Assembly (NCBI RefSeq): GCF_937888285.1
Contig: NZ_CALART010000011.1
Location: forward strand, 186,001 to 250,000
Direction: 5' to 3'
Source of the DNA: an uncultured Aquimonas sp.
GTDB lineage: Bacteria > Pseudomonadota > Gammaproteobacteria > Xanthomonadales > Xanthomonadaceae
Length of the DNA: 64,000 nt
The notes beneath the pieces are model-generated. The model saw nothing but the letters and a program-made list of their open reading frames with translations. It had not been told where the DNA came from and did not search any database. A program made the position numbers and the translations under genes. Numbering within the stretch: position 1 is the first letter of the stretch; each line of letters begins with the position of its first letter. This document shows, in pieces, positions 9,351-17,865 of the stretch.

Positions 9351-9650
9351 ATGAATCGTCTGTCCAGCCTGTTCGCCGCCCTGTTCCTGTCCCTGCTGAT
9401 GGCCACCAGCGCCTTCGCCAGCGACAAGGTCAACATCAATACCGCCGATGCCGCCACCCTGTCCGCCGTGCTGACCGGCGTTGGGCCGGCCAAGGCCGAA
9501 GCCATCGTCGCCTATCGCACCGAGAACGGTCCCTTCCGCAGCGCCGATCAGCTGGTCGAAGTGCGCGGCATCGGGCTGGCCACGGTCGAAAAGAATCGCG
9601 ACAAGATCATCGTCAGTGCCGCTCCGGCGGCACCGGCCCCCGCGCGCTGA
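9351..9650 (+). CDS. ComEA-like helix-hairpin-helix DNA-binding protein
   Basis: A 99-residue secreted protein: a signal peptide (residues 1-23, ending SAFA), then one ComEA-type domain with VNINTADAATLSAVLTGVGPA and a second helix-hairpin-helix VRGIGLATVEKN, and a short Ala/Pro tail. Periplasmic proteins of this type bind incoming double-stranded DNA during natural transformation, working with the type IV pilus and ComEC. The start at 9351 has GAGGAT six bases upstream and gives the signal peptide at once; the longer frame upstream is Arg-rich noise. A structured non-coding stretch and a strong terminator follow. Confidence 0.92.
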   Translation: MNRLSSLFAALFLSLLMATSAFASDKVNINTADAATLSAVLTGVGPAKAEAIVAYRTENGPFRSADQLVEVRGIGLATVEKNRDKIIVSAAPAAPAPAR

Positions 9651-9800
9651 AGGCCCCGCGACCCGGCGTGGAGGCCGGCAGCGCAAGTCGCCGGGTGGGC
9701 ACAGGGACGTGTCTGCCCGGGGGAGCCCGCCGCGTGGCACGCGCGGCGGCTACTTCCAAGGGAAGGAGAAAGGCCCCGGCCCCGCGCCGGGGCCTTTCGC
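9651..9800 (+). ncRNA. Candidate GGA-motif small RNA or structured 3' region after comEA
   Basis: Consecutive hairpins display GGA: CCGGC-gtggag-GCCGG at 9663-9678; GGGCACA-gggacg-TGT with GCCC at 9697-9718; GGG-ggag-CCC at 9719-9728; and CTTCC-aag-GGAAG at 9753-9765. They are followed by a perfect 12-bp terminator stem at 9769-9797. GGA in hairpin loops is the recognition pattern of CsrA/RsmA-sequestering RNAs. No homology is recognised, no promoter was found, and GC-rich sequence forms stems easily, so this is an inference. It could equally be the 3' untranslated region of the comEA transcript. Confidence 0.35.
9769..9797 (+). terminator. Intrinsic terminator after comEA-like gene
   Basis: AAAGGCCCCGGC (9769-9780) pairs perfectly with GCCGGGGCCTTT (9786-9797) around the loop CCCGC. 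It lies upstream of hutD and ends either the comEA transcript or a separate small RNA. Confidence 0.85.
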
Positions 9801-9872
9801 TGTGCGGGGCTTTCGCCGAAGCCTGCGAGGCTCTGGCTACACTTCACCGGCATCGCACCACGGACCCGCCCC

Positions 9873-10463
9873 ATGCCGCTGATCGCCCTGCCCGCCCATC
9901 GCTACGAACGCCAGGCCTGGCGCAATGGTGGCGGCAGCACGCGCGAGGTCTGGCGCGAGGGCGAGGCACCGGACTGGCGCGTCTCGCTGGCTCGCATCGA
10001 GGCCGATGGTCCGTTCTCGCGCTTTCCCGGCTATCGGCGCGAGCTGATCTACCAGCGCGGCGGCGGCCTGCGCCTGCACGTCGAGGGCCACGAGCCGGCG
10101 CAGCTGGAAACGCCCTACGCGCTGTGCGGATTCGATGGCGCCGCCGACACCCGGGCCGAATGCCTCGACGGGCCCTGCGAGGTCATCAACCTGATGTTCC
10201 GCCCCGAAGCGGTCGAGGCGCGCCTGTTCCAGCGCCCGCTGCTGGGCAGCATGCTGTTCTTTCCACGCGCGGGCGAACGCTGGCTGCTGCATCTGGCCGG
10301 CGGCCAGGCGCGGCTGCGTGAGGCCGCGCTCAGCATCGAGCTGGCGCAGGGCGACAGCGCCCTGCTGTTCGGCAATGGCGGCCGCGTGCAGCTGGAGGGC
10401 GGCGGCGAGCTGGTGCTGGTGAAGGTCAGGCGCAGCGAACTGCCCGGCCCGGCCCGAGCCTGA
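9873..10463 (+). CDS. hutD: HutD/Ves family cupin-like protein
   Basis: A 196-residue bicupin of the HutD family. The diagnostic N-terminal motif WRNGGGSTREVWREG (about residues 15-29), DWRVSLARIEADGPFSRFPG and an acidic/hydrophobic C-terminal strand pattern (GDSALLFGN) are present. In pseudomonads HutD is encoded with histidine-utilisation genes and is thought to tune the pathway, but no other hut gene is near here, so the function in this organism is open. It is convergent with the M14 peptidase, 40 bases between the stops, with a GC-rich spacer. Confidence 0.88.
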   Translation: MPLIALPAHRYERQAWRNGGGSTREVWREGEAPDWRVSLARIEADGPFSRFPGYRRELIYQRGGGLRLHVEGHEPAQLETPYALCGFDGAADTRAECLDGPCEVINLMFRPEAVEARLFQRPLLGSMLFFPRAGERWLLHLAGGQARLREAALSIELAQGDSALLFGNGGRVQLEGGGELVLVKVRRSELPGPARA

Positions 10464-10503
10464 GCGCGAGACGCCGCGGCCGAACCGAGCCGCTCCTCAT
10501 GCG

Positions 10504-12936
10504 TCACTGCACTTCGAAGCCATCCCCGAAAACAGCCGCTGGCTGCTGCTGGGCGCGGCACGCAGCGCCGCCGGCTTCCAGCACGATGTCGTCCACGTAC
10601 CAGCCATCGCGCACCTGGCTGGTGTCCGACGTCAGGCGGAAACGGATCTGCGCCTGGGTCGCGCCCTCAAGCTGCGGCAACGGCAGGTCGAGACTGCGCC
10701 AGCTGGCGTCGCCGCTGCAGCTGTAGACGGTTTCCCAGGCCGCAGTTGGCGAGGGGCGCACCTGCACGGTGCCGAAGTCCCAGCCCGACTCGGTGTCGCA
10801 GTAGCTGCGCAGGCGCAGACGCGGCGCGCTGTAGGGCGCAACGCTGAACTGCGGCGACAGCAGCTGGGTGTCAACGTTGTTCGCATAGTTGCCGCCGGGG
10901 CTGTCATGCCAGGCGCGGCTGCCGCCCTGGGGCGAGCTCGGCACGATGCTCCACAGCGGCGTGCCGCCGCTCGGTCGCGCGGTCGTCCAGCCCTGCGCGC
11001 CGCTCTCGGCGTCCATGCCCAGCAGCGGGCAGTAGGCAAACAGCTGCAGATCGCGTTCATTGAGGCTGGCGGGCTGCAGGGCCAGGCCTTCGATCCGCAA
11101 GGGCTCATGGCCCACGGCCTCGACTTCGATCACGCTGGCCGCGGCCGGCACGCGTCGCGCATAGCGGCCATCGGCCGCACTTGAAGCACTGAATCCGCCG
11201 ATGCGGACCTGCGCGCCCGCGATTGCCGCGCCGTCGGCAATGCGGCTCACTCGCCCCTGCAGCTCGGCAAGTTCCGATGCGGCGCGCACCTCCACCAGGG
11301 CCGCACCCACAGGCCCGCGCGCGCCGCTGGCGTCCTCGCCCTGCACATAGACCAGCTGACGGCCCGTGCGGCTGGCCACGATGTCGGCGACAGCGGTCTC
11401 GACCGCGGCATTGAAGCTGCCGTCCTGCGCCTGCAGGGCAAGACCCTGTGCGCCAACGGCCCACGGCGGGATGTCGACATACGCATGCGCGGCAGCGATC
11501 GCCTGCACCGGCACGCTGCCGTTGACGACGCTGCTGCGGCTGTCGTCCAGCACCGCGACCAGCTGCAGGGGCTCGCCGGGTGCGGCCAAGTCGGGCTGCA
11601 CGCGCACCTCGCGAGCCTCGGGCCCGAACGGCAGCCGGTAGGGCTCGCGCACCACCTTGGCGGCATACAGCAGAGCCTGCAGATTGTCCGGATAGATCCG
11701 GTTCTCGAAGCTGCCGCAGTCCTGGAAGAAGGCAGTGCCCAGCTCGAAGGTGAAAGCGGGTACGCCCAGTTCGCCATAGGCGAAATCGTCGGTCGTGCCA
11801 TCCGTGGGATACAGCCCCACCGACTGCTGCGGCGTGTAGCTGTTGAACCAGGCGAAGCGGCGCCCCAGCGCGACCAGCGACGCACTGTTCGGCGCGGGCT
11901 GGGTGGTGGTGCCCCAGGGCCAGAGCACCAGCTGCGAGTAGCTGTGGATATCAAGGAACAGGCCCTGGGTATCCTCGGGCGCCGGGTCACTCAGAGCATC
12001 GCCGCGACGATCGGGGAACAGCCCGCGGACGTAGCTGACGATGGCCTGGGTCTCCGGCTCCGACGCTGCAGTCGGGCCGCGATAGGTGTTCTCGCAGGCG
12101 ACACCGCTGGAGCCCCCCGCCACCGTTCCCCAGGAGAACGGAAAATTGCGGTTGAGATCGGCGCCGCGCGCGTTGCTGGTCGCCCCGCAATAGCCCTGGT
12201 TGGCGTTCTTGCGCCAGGACAGGCCGGTCTCGGCGCGCTTGCGGCCGTCGGGGTTGGACTGCACCAGAAGGTGGATCTCATGATGATCCAGCAGCCAGGT
12301 CGCATCGGCATCCGCGCCATGGCCGGCCAGCAGATGCTCGGCGAAGCGCAGGCCCAGTTCGGCCGTGGTGTATTCGCGGGCATGCACCGCAGTCATCGCG
12401 AACAGCGCCGGCTTGGGCCCCGGGATCTGGCTGTTGCTGAGCTTCAGCACGCGCATGCGCTCGCCGCCGCCGACGATGCCGGCCTGCGCTTCCCAGCTGG
12501 GGCCGATATCGACCACCTGCGCCAGCTGCGGGTGCGCGACGACCAGGCTGTCCAGGCGCGCATGGGTTTCGGCCACCGTGCGGTAGCAGGCATAGCCGCT
12601 GATGCCCTTTGCCCGCAGGATCGCCTGCGACGCGTTCAGGGCCTCGCTCAGCACCGGATCCACCGAGACCCGCAGGCCCTTGGCCAGCAGGCCGGTGCGG
12701 CTGCCGGCCGGAGCATCGAACATCACCACGCCTTTGTCGCGGTCGACGATGAGGTGGCCGTGCTCCAGCGCCAGGGCGCGGATCACGCTCTCGTTGCGGG
12801 ACTCCACCCGCAGCACCTCGTAACGAACGGCTTTGGGATCGACCTCCGTAGGCCCCGCCCCATGGGCAAGCAGGCTGTGCGGGCAGGCGAGGCCGAGCGC
12901 GGCCAGACAGGATGCGGCAAGAACGCGAGGCTGCAT
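10504..12936 (-). CDS. Secreted M14 zinc carboxypeptidase with C-terminal accessory domains and GFE tail
   Basis: An 810-residue exported enzyme. A signal peptide (about residues 1-24) precedes a propeptide-like region and an M14 catalytic domain (about 115-425). The zinc ligands are His185 and Glu188 in VHAREYTTAE and His331 in LDIHSYSQ; Glu398 in FTFELG is the general base. A regulatory-like beta domain (about 540-620, GAAIAGAQVRIGG) follows, then an immune-inhibitor-A/MAM-like jellyroll (about 625-790, LLSPQFSVAPYS and GWYVDDIVLEAGG). The last ten residues, AVFGDGFEVQ, share F-x-[D/N]-G-F-E with two other secreted proteases in this window. The start at 12936 is chosen for the signal peptide; the longer frame upstream overlaps corC on the other strand. 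Confidence 0.92.
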   Translation of the reverse strand: MQPRVLAASCLAALGLACPHSLLAHGAGPTEVDPKAVRYEVLRVESRNESVIRALALEHGHLIVDRDKGVVMFDAPAGSRTGLLAKGLRVSVDPVLSEALNASQAILRAKGISGYACYRTVAETHARLDSLVVAHPQLAQVVDIGPSWEAQAGIVGGGERMRVLKLSNSQIPGPKPALFAMTAVHAREYTTAELGLRFAEHLLAGHGADADATWLLDHHEIHLLVQSNPDGRKRAETGLSWRKNANQGYCGATSNARGADLNRNFPFSWGTVAGGSSGVACENTYRGPTAASEPETQAIVSYVRGLFPDRRGDALSDPAPEDTQGLFLDIHSYSQLVLWPWGTTTQPAPNSASLVALGRRFAWFNSYTPQQSVGLYPTDGTTDDFAYGELGVPAFTFELGTAFFQDCGSFENRIYPDNLQALLYAAKVVREPYRLPFGPEAREVRVQPDLAAPGEPLQLVAVLDDSRSSVVNGSVPVQAIAAAHAYVDIPPWAVGAQGLALQAQDGSFNAAVETAVADIVASRTGRQLVYVQGEDASGARGPVGAALVEVRAASELAELQGRVSRIADGAAIAGAQVRIGGFSASSAADGRYARRVPAAASVIEVEAVGHEPLRIEGLALQPASLNERDLQLFAYCPLLGMDAESGAQGWTTARPSGGTPLWSIVPSSPQGGSRAWHDSPGGNYANNVDTQLLSPQFSVAPYSAPRLRLRSYCDTESGWDFGTVQVRPSPTAAWETVYSCSGDASWRSLDLPLPQLEGATQAQIRFRLTSDTSQVRDGWYVDDIVLEAGGAACRAQQQPAAVFGDGFEVQ

Positions 12937-13070
12937 GGCTCCCCCGAGCGCGATGGATCCGGCATTGTGCCTTCTGGCGAGTCCGTCGGCCAAAGGCCCT
13001 CGCCAAGACCCTTCACCGCGTTGCGATACACTCGGCGCCGGTGCCCCCCAGGGGCGACGTTCACAGAGCA

Positions 13071-13922
13071 ATGTCCGAAGATCCAAGCAGTACCACCGGC
13101 TCGCCCGGCCGATCCTGGTTCGGTCGTTTGACCCAGGCCCTCTCGGGCGAGCCACGCAGCCGCGAAGACCTGCTCGAGGAAATCCGCTCGGCGCAGGCGG
13201 CGGGCCTGCTCACCGCCGACAGTCTCGCCATGATCGAAGGCGCGATGGCGGTCTCCGACCTGCAGGTGGGCGACGTCATGGTCCCGCGCGGCCAGATGGT
13301 ATCGATACCGGTCGACTCGTCCACGCCCGAAGTGCTGCAGACCGTCGTCGAAAGCGGCCACTCGCGCTTTCCGGTGCACGGCGAGGACAAGGACGAGATC
13401 CTCGGCATCCTGCTGGCCAAGGATCTGCTGCGCGGCTGCGCCACCGGCCAGCCCCCGGCGCTGCGCGAACTGCTGCGGCCGGCCGTGCTGATTCCCGAAT
13501 CCAAGCGCCTCAACGTGCTGCTGCGCGAGTTCCGGCAGTCGCGCAACCACATGGCGATCGTGGTCGACGAATTCGGCGGCGTCGCCGGCCTCGTCACCAT
13601 CGAGGACCTGCTGGAGCAGATCGTCGGCGAGATCGACGACGAGCACGACGACGCCCCGACCGAGGACGAACACGTCGAGCAGACCGGCCAGGGCCGCTAC
13701 GAAATCGAAGCCCTGATGCCGATCGAGGAGTTCAACGAGCGCTTCGGCGCCGAACTCTCCGACGAGGAGTACGACACCATCGGCGGCCTGTTCACCGCGG
13801 CGCTGGGGCACCTGCCCGAGGTCGGCGAAGAGCTCGAGCTCGGCGGCTTCCACCTGCGCGTGCTGGAGTCGGACGGCCGTCGTCTGCACACCCTCGAACT
13901 GCGGCTGGCGGATGCCGCCTGA
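13071..13922 (+). CDS. corC: CorC/HlyC family CBS-domain protein
   Basis: A 283-residue cytoplasmic protein. A short N-terminal helix is followed by two CBS domains (about residues 65-125, starting VGDVMVPRGQMVSIP, and about 130-190, containing VVDEFGGVAGLVTIEDLLEQIVGEI) and a C-terminal transporter-associated domain (about 205-280, IEALMPIEEFNERFG). In the family it is linked to magnesium/cobalt efflux and adenine nucleotide sensing. corC is normally followed by lnt (apolipoprotein N-acyltransferase). Here the next gene is a DUF4105/Lnb-like gene overlapping it by 11 bp, so the two are almost certainly co-translated. The ATG at 13071 fits the family start. Confidence 0.94.
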   Translation: MSEDPSSTTGSPGRSWFGRLTQALSGEPRSREDLLEEIRSAQAAGLLTADSLAMIEGAMAVSDLQVGDVMVPRGQMVSIPVDSSTPEVLQTVVESGHSRFPVHGEDKDEILGILLAKDLLRGCATGQPPALRELLRPAVLIPESKRLNVLLREFRQSRNHMAIVVDEFGGVAGLVTIEDLLEQIVGEIDDEHDDAPTEDEHVEQTGQGRYEIEALMPIEEFNERFGAELSDEEYDTIGGLFTAALGHLPEVGEELELGGFHLRVLESDGRRLHTLELRLADAA

Positions 13923-15105
13923 TCGCCTGCGCGGCTGGTGCGCTGCCCTCGCCGTCCTGCTGCTGCTCGCGCTGGCCCCGGCGAGGCTCCTCGCCGCGCC
14001 GGCGGTCGGCCTGGTGACCATGGACCCCGGCGAGGCCTACTGGGCGCGCTTCGGCCACAACGCCCTGCTGATCGACCGCGGCGACGGCAGCGAGCCCATC
14101 TTCTACAACTTCGGCTACTTCGACTTCGAGCAGCCGGGCTTTCTGGCGCGCTTCCTGCGCGGCGACATGCGCTACCTGGCGGTCGCCCTGCCGATGTCCA
14201 GCGATCTGGGCAGCTACGCCAGCGAGGGCCGCGGCGCACGCCTGCAGTGGCTGCGCCTGGAGCCGGAGCAGGCGGAGTCACTCGCCGCCGCCCTGGCCGA
14301 GCACGTGCGGCCGGAGAACGCCGAGTACCGCTACGACTATTTCGTCTCCAACTGCTCGACCAAGGTGCGCGATGCGCTCGACGCGGCCCTGGGTGGCGCG
14401 CTGAAGCGGCAGCTGGACGGGCGCTCGATGGGCGTCACCTATCGCCACGAAGCGCTGCGCCACGGCGCCGGCATCGCCTGGCTGCACCTCGGCATGCATC
14501 TGGGGTTGGGCCCCTATGCCGATCGCCCGCTGTCGATCTGGGAGCAGAGCTTCATTCCCGCACGCCTCGCCGAGGCGCTTCGAGACGCCCGCACGCCAAG
14601 CGGTGAGCCGCTGGTGATCGCCGAGCGCGAGCTGCTGCCGCATCGTGGCCCGCTGACGCCGCCCTCGCCGCCGCCGTGGCAGTGGTTGGCCCTCGGTCTG
14701 GGGCTCGCCCTGGCGCTGCTGCTGGCGCGCGCCGCGCGTGGCCCGCGCGGCGCAGCGGTGCTGCTCGCCGTCTGGAGCCTGAGCGGCCTGATCGGCCTCG
14801 GCCTGCTGCTGCTGTGGGTCGGCACCGCGCATGAATCGGCCTGGGCCAATCGCAACCTGCTGCTGTTCAATCCGCTGGCCCTGCTGCTGCTGCCGGCCTG
14901 CGTGCAGCTGTGGAGACAGCGGCGCAGCCCGCGCGAGAGTCGCCTGCGCTTCGGCGCGCATGCCCTCGCCGTGATCGCCGTGGCGGGGGTGGTGCTGGCG
15001 CAGGTGCAGGTCTACCCCCAGCAGCATCTGGAGTGGGTTGCCCTGCTGCTGCCGCTGCAGATTGCGCTGTCGCTGGCCTTGCTGCAGGCTCGCCGAGGCG
15101 CTTGA
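13912..15105 (+). CDS. DUF4105 (Lnb-like) membrane protein, possible lipoprotein N-acyltransferase
   Basis: A 397-residue protein: signal/anchor segment (about residues 8-29), a periplasmic DUF4105 domain (about 35-235) with YWARFGHNALLI and YDYFVSNCSTKVRDALD, which carry a conserved His and Cys, then five predicted membrane helices (about 255-395) with the family-like NLLLFNPLALLLLP. DUF4105 proteins include Lnb of Bacteroides, which N-acylates lipoproteins. Here the gene overlaps corC by 11 bp in the place usually held by lnt, so a role in lipoprotein maturation is a reasonable inference, not shown. A papain-like thiol acyl transfer via the Cys in NCST is plausible. Confidence 0.85.
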   Translation: MPPDRLRGWCAALAVLLLLALAPARLLAAPAVGLVTMDPGEAYWARFGHNALLIDRGDGSEPIFYNFGYFDFEQPGFLARFLRGDMRYLAVALPMSSDLGSYASEGRGARLQWLRLEPEQAESLAAALAEHVRPENAEYRYDYFVSNCSTKVRDALDAALGGALKRQLDGRSMGVTYRHEALRHGAGIAWLHLGMHLGLGPYADRPLSIWEQSFIPARLAEALRDARTPSGEPLVIAERELLPHRGPLTPPSPPPWQWLALGLGLALALLLARAARGPRGAAVLLAVWSLSGLIGLGLLLLWVGTAHESAWANRNLLLFNPLALLLLPACVQLWRQRRSPRESRLRFGAHALAVIAVAGVVLAQVQVYPQQHLEWVALLLPLQIALSLALLQARRGA

Positions 15106-15165
15106 GCGCATCGGTCGCGGCCTGCGTCGCCGGCCGCACCTGACCTCTGATCCGGAGAACTACCG

Positions 15166-15744
15166 ATGGCCGTTCTGCTCGCAGGCCTGCTGCTTTTCCT
15201 CGGCGTGCACAGCCTGCACGCGCTGGCGCCCGGCCCGCGTGCGCAGCTGATCGCACGGCTGGGCGCTGGCGGCTACAAGGGCCTGTACAGCTTCGTCTCC
15301 ATCGGCGGATTCGTGCTGCTCGTCTACGGCTACGCGCTGGCGCGCGCCGAGCCCGTCTTGCTGTGGTCGCCACCGGTCTGGCTCCGCCATCTGGTCGCGC
15401 TGTTCACCCTGCCCGCCTTCATCCTGCTGGTCGCGGCCTATGTGCCGGGCAACCACTTCAAGGCCAGGCTCGGCCATCCGATGCTGCTGGCGGTGAAGCT
15501 GTGGGCGGCAGGTCACCTGCTGGCAGTGGGCTGGCTGCACGGCATTGTTCTGCTGGTGGGCTTTCTCGCCTGGGCGGTGATCGCGTTTGCCGCGGCGCGC
15601 CGCCGTGATCGCGCGGCCGGCCTCGTGCGTGCCCCGGCCAATGTCGTTCGCAGCGCCCTGTGCGTGATCGTCGGCGCCGTGCTGTGGGCGGTCTTCGCCC
15701 TGCACCTGCATCTCAAGCTGATCGGCGTGGCGCCGTTTGGCTGA
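15166..15744 (+). CDS. NnrU family integral membrane protein
   Basis: A 192-residue protein with about six hydrophobic helices. Family hallmarks are the N-terminal FLGVHSLHAL with a conserved His and GGYKGLYSFVSIGGFVLLVYGY. A His-rich region (GNHFKARLGHPMLLAVKLWAAGHLLAVGWLHG) may bind haem or metal. NnrU was named from a denitrification locus and is related to zeta-carotene isomerase; no denitrification genes are present here, so the role is open. GGAG precedes the ATG at good spacing. It may be co-transcribed with corC and the DUF4105 gene, 60 bp upstream. Confidence 0.9.
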   Translation: MAVLLAGLLLFLGVHSLHALAPGPRAQLIARLGAGGYKGLYSFVSIGGFVLLVYGYALARAEPVLLWSPPVWLRHLVALFTLPAFILLVAAYVPGNHFKARLGHPMLLAVKLWAAGHLLAVGWLHGIVLLVGFLAWAVIAFAAARRRDRAAGLVRAPANVVRSALCVIVGAVLWAVFALHLHLKLIGVAPFG

Positions 15745-15750
15745 GGAGCT

Positions 15751-15778
15751 GGGATTCGGGAATCGGGAATCGGGATTC
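15751..15778 (+). repeat. Four-unit GGGATTC heptamer repeat (site 2 of 3)
   Basis: Four units (GGGATTC, GGGAATC, GGGAATC, GGGATTC) lie 6 bp after the nnrU-like stop. GAGAGCC follows at 15789-15795, as it does beside the other two tracts. The tract lies between convergent genes (NnrU and pilZ). Confidence 0.85.
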
Positions 15779-15837
15779 GCAAGAGCCAGAGAGCCAAAGG
15801 GCGGCAGCCGGCCTCGCGAGAATCCCTTCCGCAGGCA

Positions 15838-16194
15838 CTACATCGTGTGCGTCGGCTTGTCGCCGCCGGTGAGGCCGGCAAGGAGGGTTTCGATCTTGCC
15901 GCGCACGGTTTCGCCCTCGGCCGAATCGTTGAACTGCACGCCGATACCGGCTGCGCGGTTGCCCTGGGCGCCGGCCGGGGTGATCCAGATGACCTTGCCG
16001 GCCACCGGCAGGCGCTCCTTGTCTTCCAGCAGGCTGAGCAGGATGAACACCTCGTCGCCCAGGCTGTAGCGCTTCGGCGTCGGCACGAACAGCCCACCGC
16101 CCTTGATGAAGGGCATGTAGGCCTGGTACAGCGCCTGCTTTTCCTTGATCGCCAGCGACAGGATGCCCTGGCGCATCATTCCGGCAGCTTGCAT
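15838..16194 (-). CDS. pilZ: PilZ domain protein, type IV pilus assembly/c-di-GMP pathway
   Basis: A 118-residue single-domain PilZ. KGGGLFVPTPKRYSLGDEVFILLSL and PVAGKVIWITPAGAQGNRAAGIGVQF match the PilZ of pseudomonads and xanthomonads. This founder PilZ lacks the N-terminal RxxxR motif needed for c-di-GMP binding; in Xanthomonas it contacts FimX and the ATPase PilB to control pilus extension. It is the last gene of the mltG-tmk-holB string, the usual place. fimX is in the same window (44380-46446). Confidence 0.94.
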   Translation of the reverse strand: MQAAGMMRQGILSLAIKEKQALYQAYMPFIKGGGLFVPTPKRYSLGDEVFILLSLLEDKERLPVAGKVIWITPAGAQGNRAAGIGVQFNDSAEGETVRGKIETLLAGLTGGDKPTHTM

Positions 16195-16279
16195 GGACGG
16201 GCTCGCGGGTCTGGGACGGGTTGGGCGGGAAGATAGCAGAGCTGCGCAGAAGGGGCGCAGCCACGCGTCGAGGGCTGGC

Positions 16280-17227
16280 TCAGCGCTGCTCGCGCCAGGC
16301 GATCAGCAGCTCACCCAGCAGCAGATCGGCCTTGAGCGGGGTGTCGAGCTGGGCGCGCACGCGGTTGGCGCGGTCGTACCAGTCGGCGAGTTCGGGCACG
16401 GCAGCGGCTTCGCCGGCCAGCAGACGCTCGCGGCTGCGCGCGCGCGCGAGTGAAGCGGCGTGGGTGAGGCGCTCCTGCGGGCGGTCATCCAGCCAGGCCT
16501 TGACCGTCTCGCTCAGCGCGACGCGGCGCGCGGCGAGCGCGTCGAGGTCGCGCTGCACGGCCTCGCGCAGTTCGAGGCCGCCCTCGCTGAGCAGGGCCTG
16601 GGCTTCGCCGGGGTGGCCATCGCTGAGTGCGAGCGCCTGCTCGACGCGCGCGGCAGGCAGGCCCTGCGCGAGCAGCCAGGCGCGGGCCTCATCCTGCGGC
16701 GGCGGGCGCAGCTCGATGCGCTGGCAGCGGCTGCGGATGGTGGCGGACAGGCGATACGGCGCGTCGCTGACCAGGATCAGATAGCGCCCGTCCTGCGGCT
16801 CTTCGAGGGTCTTCAGCAGCGCGTTGGCGGCGTTGTGGTTCAGCGCATCGGCCGGATCGATCAGGCTGACAATGGCGCCGCCGAGCTGGGCGGTCAGGCT
16901 GATCTTCTCGCCCAGATCGCGCATCTGCTCGACCACGATCACGCTGCGCGGCTCGCCCTTGTCGTTCAAGGCGAAGCTGACGCGATGCAGATCCGGATGC
17001 GTGCCAGCCGCGAGCAGCCGGCAGCTGCGGCACTGGCCGCAGGCGGGCGCACCTGCCGCTGCCCTGGTGCACAGCAGGCGCGCGGCGATGGCTTCGACCA
17101 GGGCGCGCTTGCCCAACCGCGCCGGCCCGCAGACCAGCAGACCGTGGCCCAGCCGCTGCGACGCATGGCTGGCCAGCACGCGTTCGAAGGCGCGCTGCTG
17201 CCAGGGCGCGAAGCTGGATGCGCTCAT
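16280..17227 (-). CDS. holB: DNA polymerase III delta-prime subunit
   Basis: A 315-residue clamp-loader subunit. The AAA+ fold has a relaxed P-loop (CGPARLGKRALVEA), a zinc module (CTRAAAGAPACGQCRSC), SLIDPADALNHNAANALLKTLEEP for Walker B/sensor, and SATIRSRCQRIEL for the SRC motif. Delta-prime is the stator that helps open the sliding clamp and does not hydrolyse ATP. Its ATG overlaps the tmk stop by 4 bp (ATGA). The start at 17227 gives MSASSFAPWQQRAFERV, the normal N-terminus; a longer frame through tmk is spurious. Confidence 0.95.
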   Translation of the reverse strand: MSASSFAPWQQRAFERVLASHASQRLGHGLLVCGPARLGKRALVEAIAARLLCTRAAAGAPACGQCRSCRLLAAGTHPDLHRVSFALNDKGEPRSVIVVEQMRDLGEKISLTAQLGGAIVSLIDPADALNHNAANALLKTLEEPQDGRYLILVSDAPYRLSATIRSRCQRIELRPPPQDEARAWLLAQGLPAARVEQALALSDGHPGEAQALLSEGGLELREAVQRDLDALAARRVALSETVKAWLDDRPQERLTHAASLARARSRERLLAGEAAAVPELADWYDRANRVRAQLDTPLKADLLLGELLIAWREQR

Positions 17228-17865
17228 CGCGACACCTCGCGCTGGATGTTCAGGCGCTGAACCACGGCGGCGGCGACCGCTTCGGCCGGCCGGCTGGCAT
17301 CGAGCACGCACCAGCGCTGCGGCTCCGCGGCGGCGCGTGATCGGTAGCTGGCGCGCACGCGCTCGAAGAAAGCGATGGATTCCGCCTCGATGCGATCCGG
17401 CGCCGCGCGGCTGCCGGCGCGGGCCAGCCCGGTTTCCACCGGCAGATCGAGCAGAAAGCTCAGGCCCGGCTTCAAGCCCGCGACCCAGCGTTCGAGTTCG
17501 GCGATGCGCCCGCTGTCGATGCCGCGGCCGCCGCCCTGGTAAGCGAAGCTGGCGTCGGTGAAGCGGTCGCACAGCACCCACTCGCCGCGCTCCAGCGCAG
17601 GCAGGATGCGTTCGCGCACCAGCTGGGCGCGCGAGGCCATCATCAGCAGCAGCTCGCTCTCGGCGCACAGGCCGCGCAGCTCGGGGTTCAGCAGCACCGC
17701 GCGCACGGCTTCGCCCACGGCGGTGCCGCCCGGTTCGCGCAGCAGCAGAACGGTCTCGCCCGCTGTGCGCAGGGACTCCGCGGCAGCGGTGATCACCGTG
17801 CTCTTGCCGGCGCCCTCGCCGCCTTCGAAGCTGACGAAATGTGGATGGGTGATCCAGTGGCTCAC
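17224..17865 (-). CDS. tmk: Thymidylate kinase
   Basis: A 213-residue enzyme that phosphorylates dTMP to dTDP. The P-loop is FEGGEGAGKST (residues 13-23), followed by the dTMP-binding LLREPGGTAVGEAVR, the DR(F/Y) motif CDRFTDASFAYQGGGRG and the lid region. It begins with GTG, whose bases overlap the mltG stop (GTGA), and its stop overlaps holB. These overlaps imply tight translational coupling in the mltG-tmk-holB operon. Confidence 0.96.
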   Translation of the reverse strand: MSHWITHPHFVSFEGGEGAGKSTVITAAAESLRTAGETVLLLREPGGTAVGEAVRAVLLNPELRGLCAESELLLMMASRAQLVRERILPALERGEWVLCDRFTDASFAYQGGGRGIDSGRIAELERWVAGLKPGLSFLLDLPVETGLARAGSRAAPDRIEAESIAFFERVRASYRSRAAAEPQRWCVLDASRPAEAVAAAVVQRLNIQREVSR

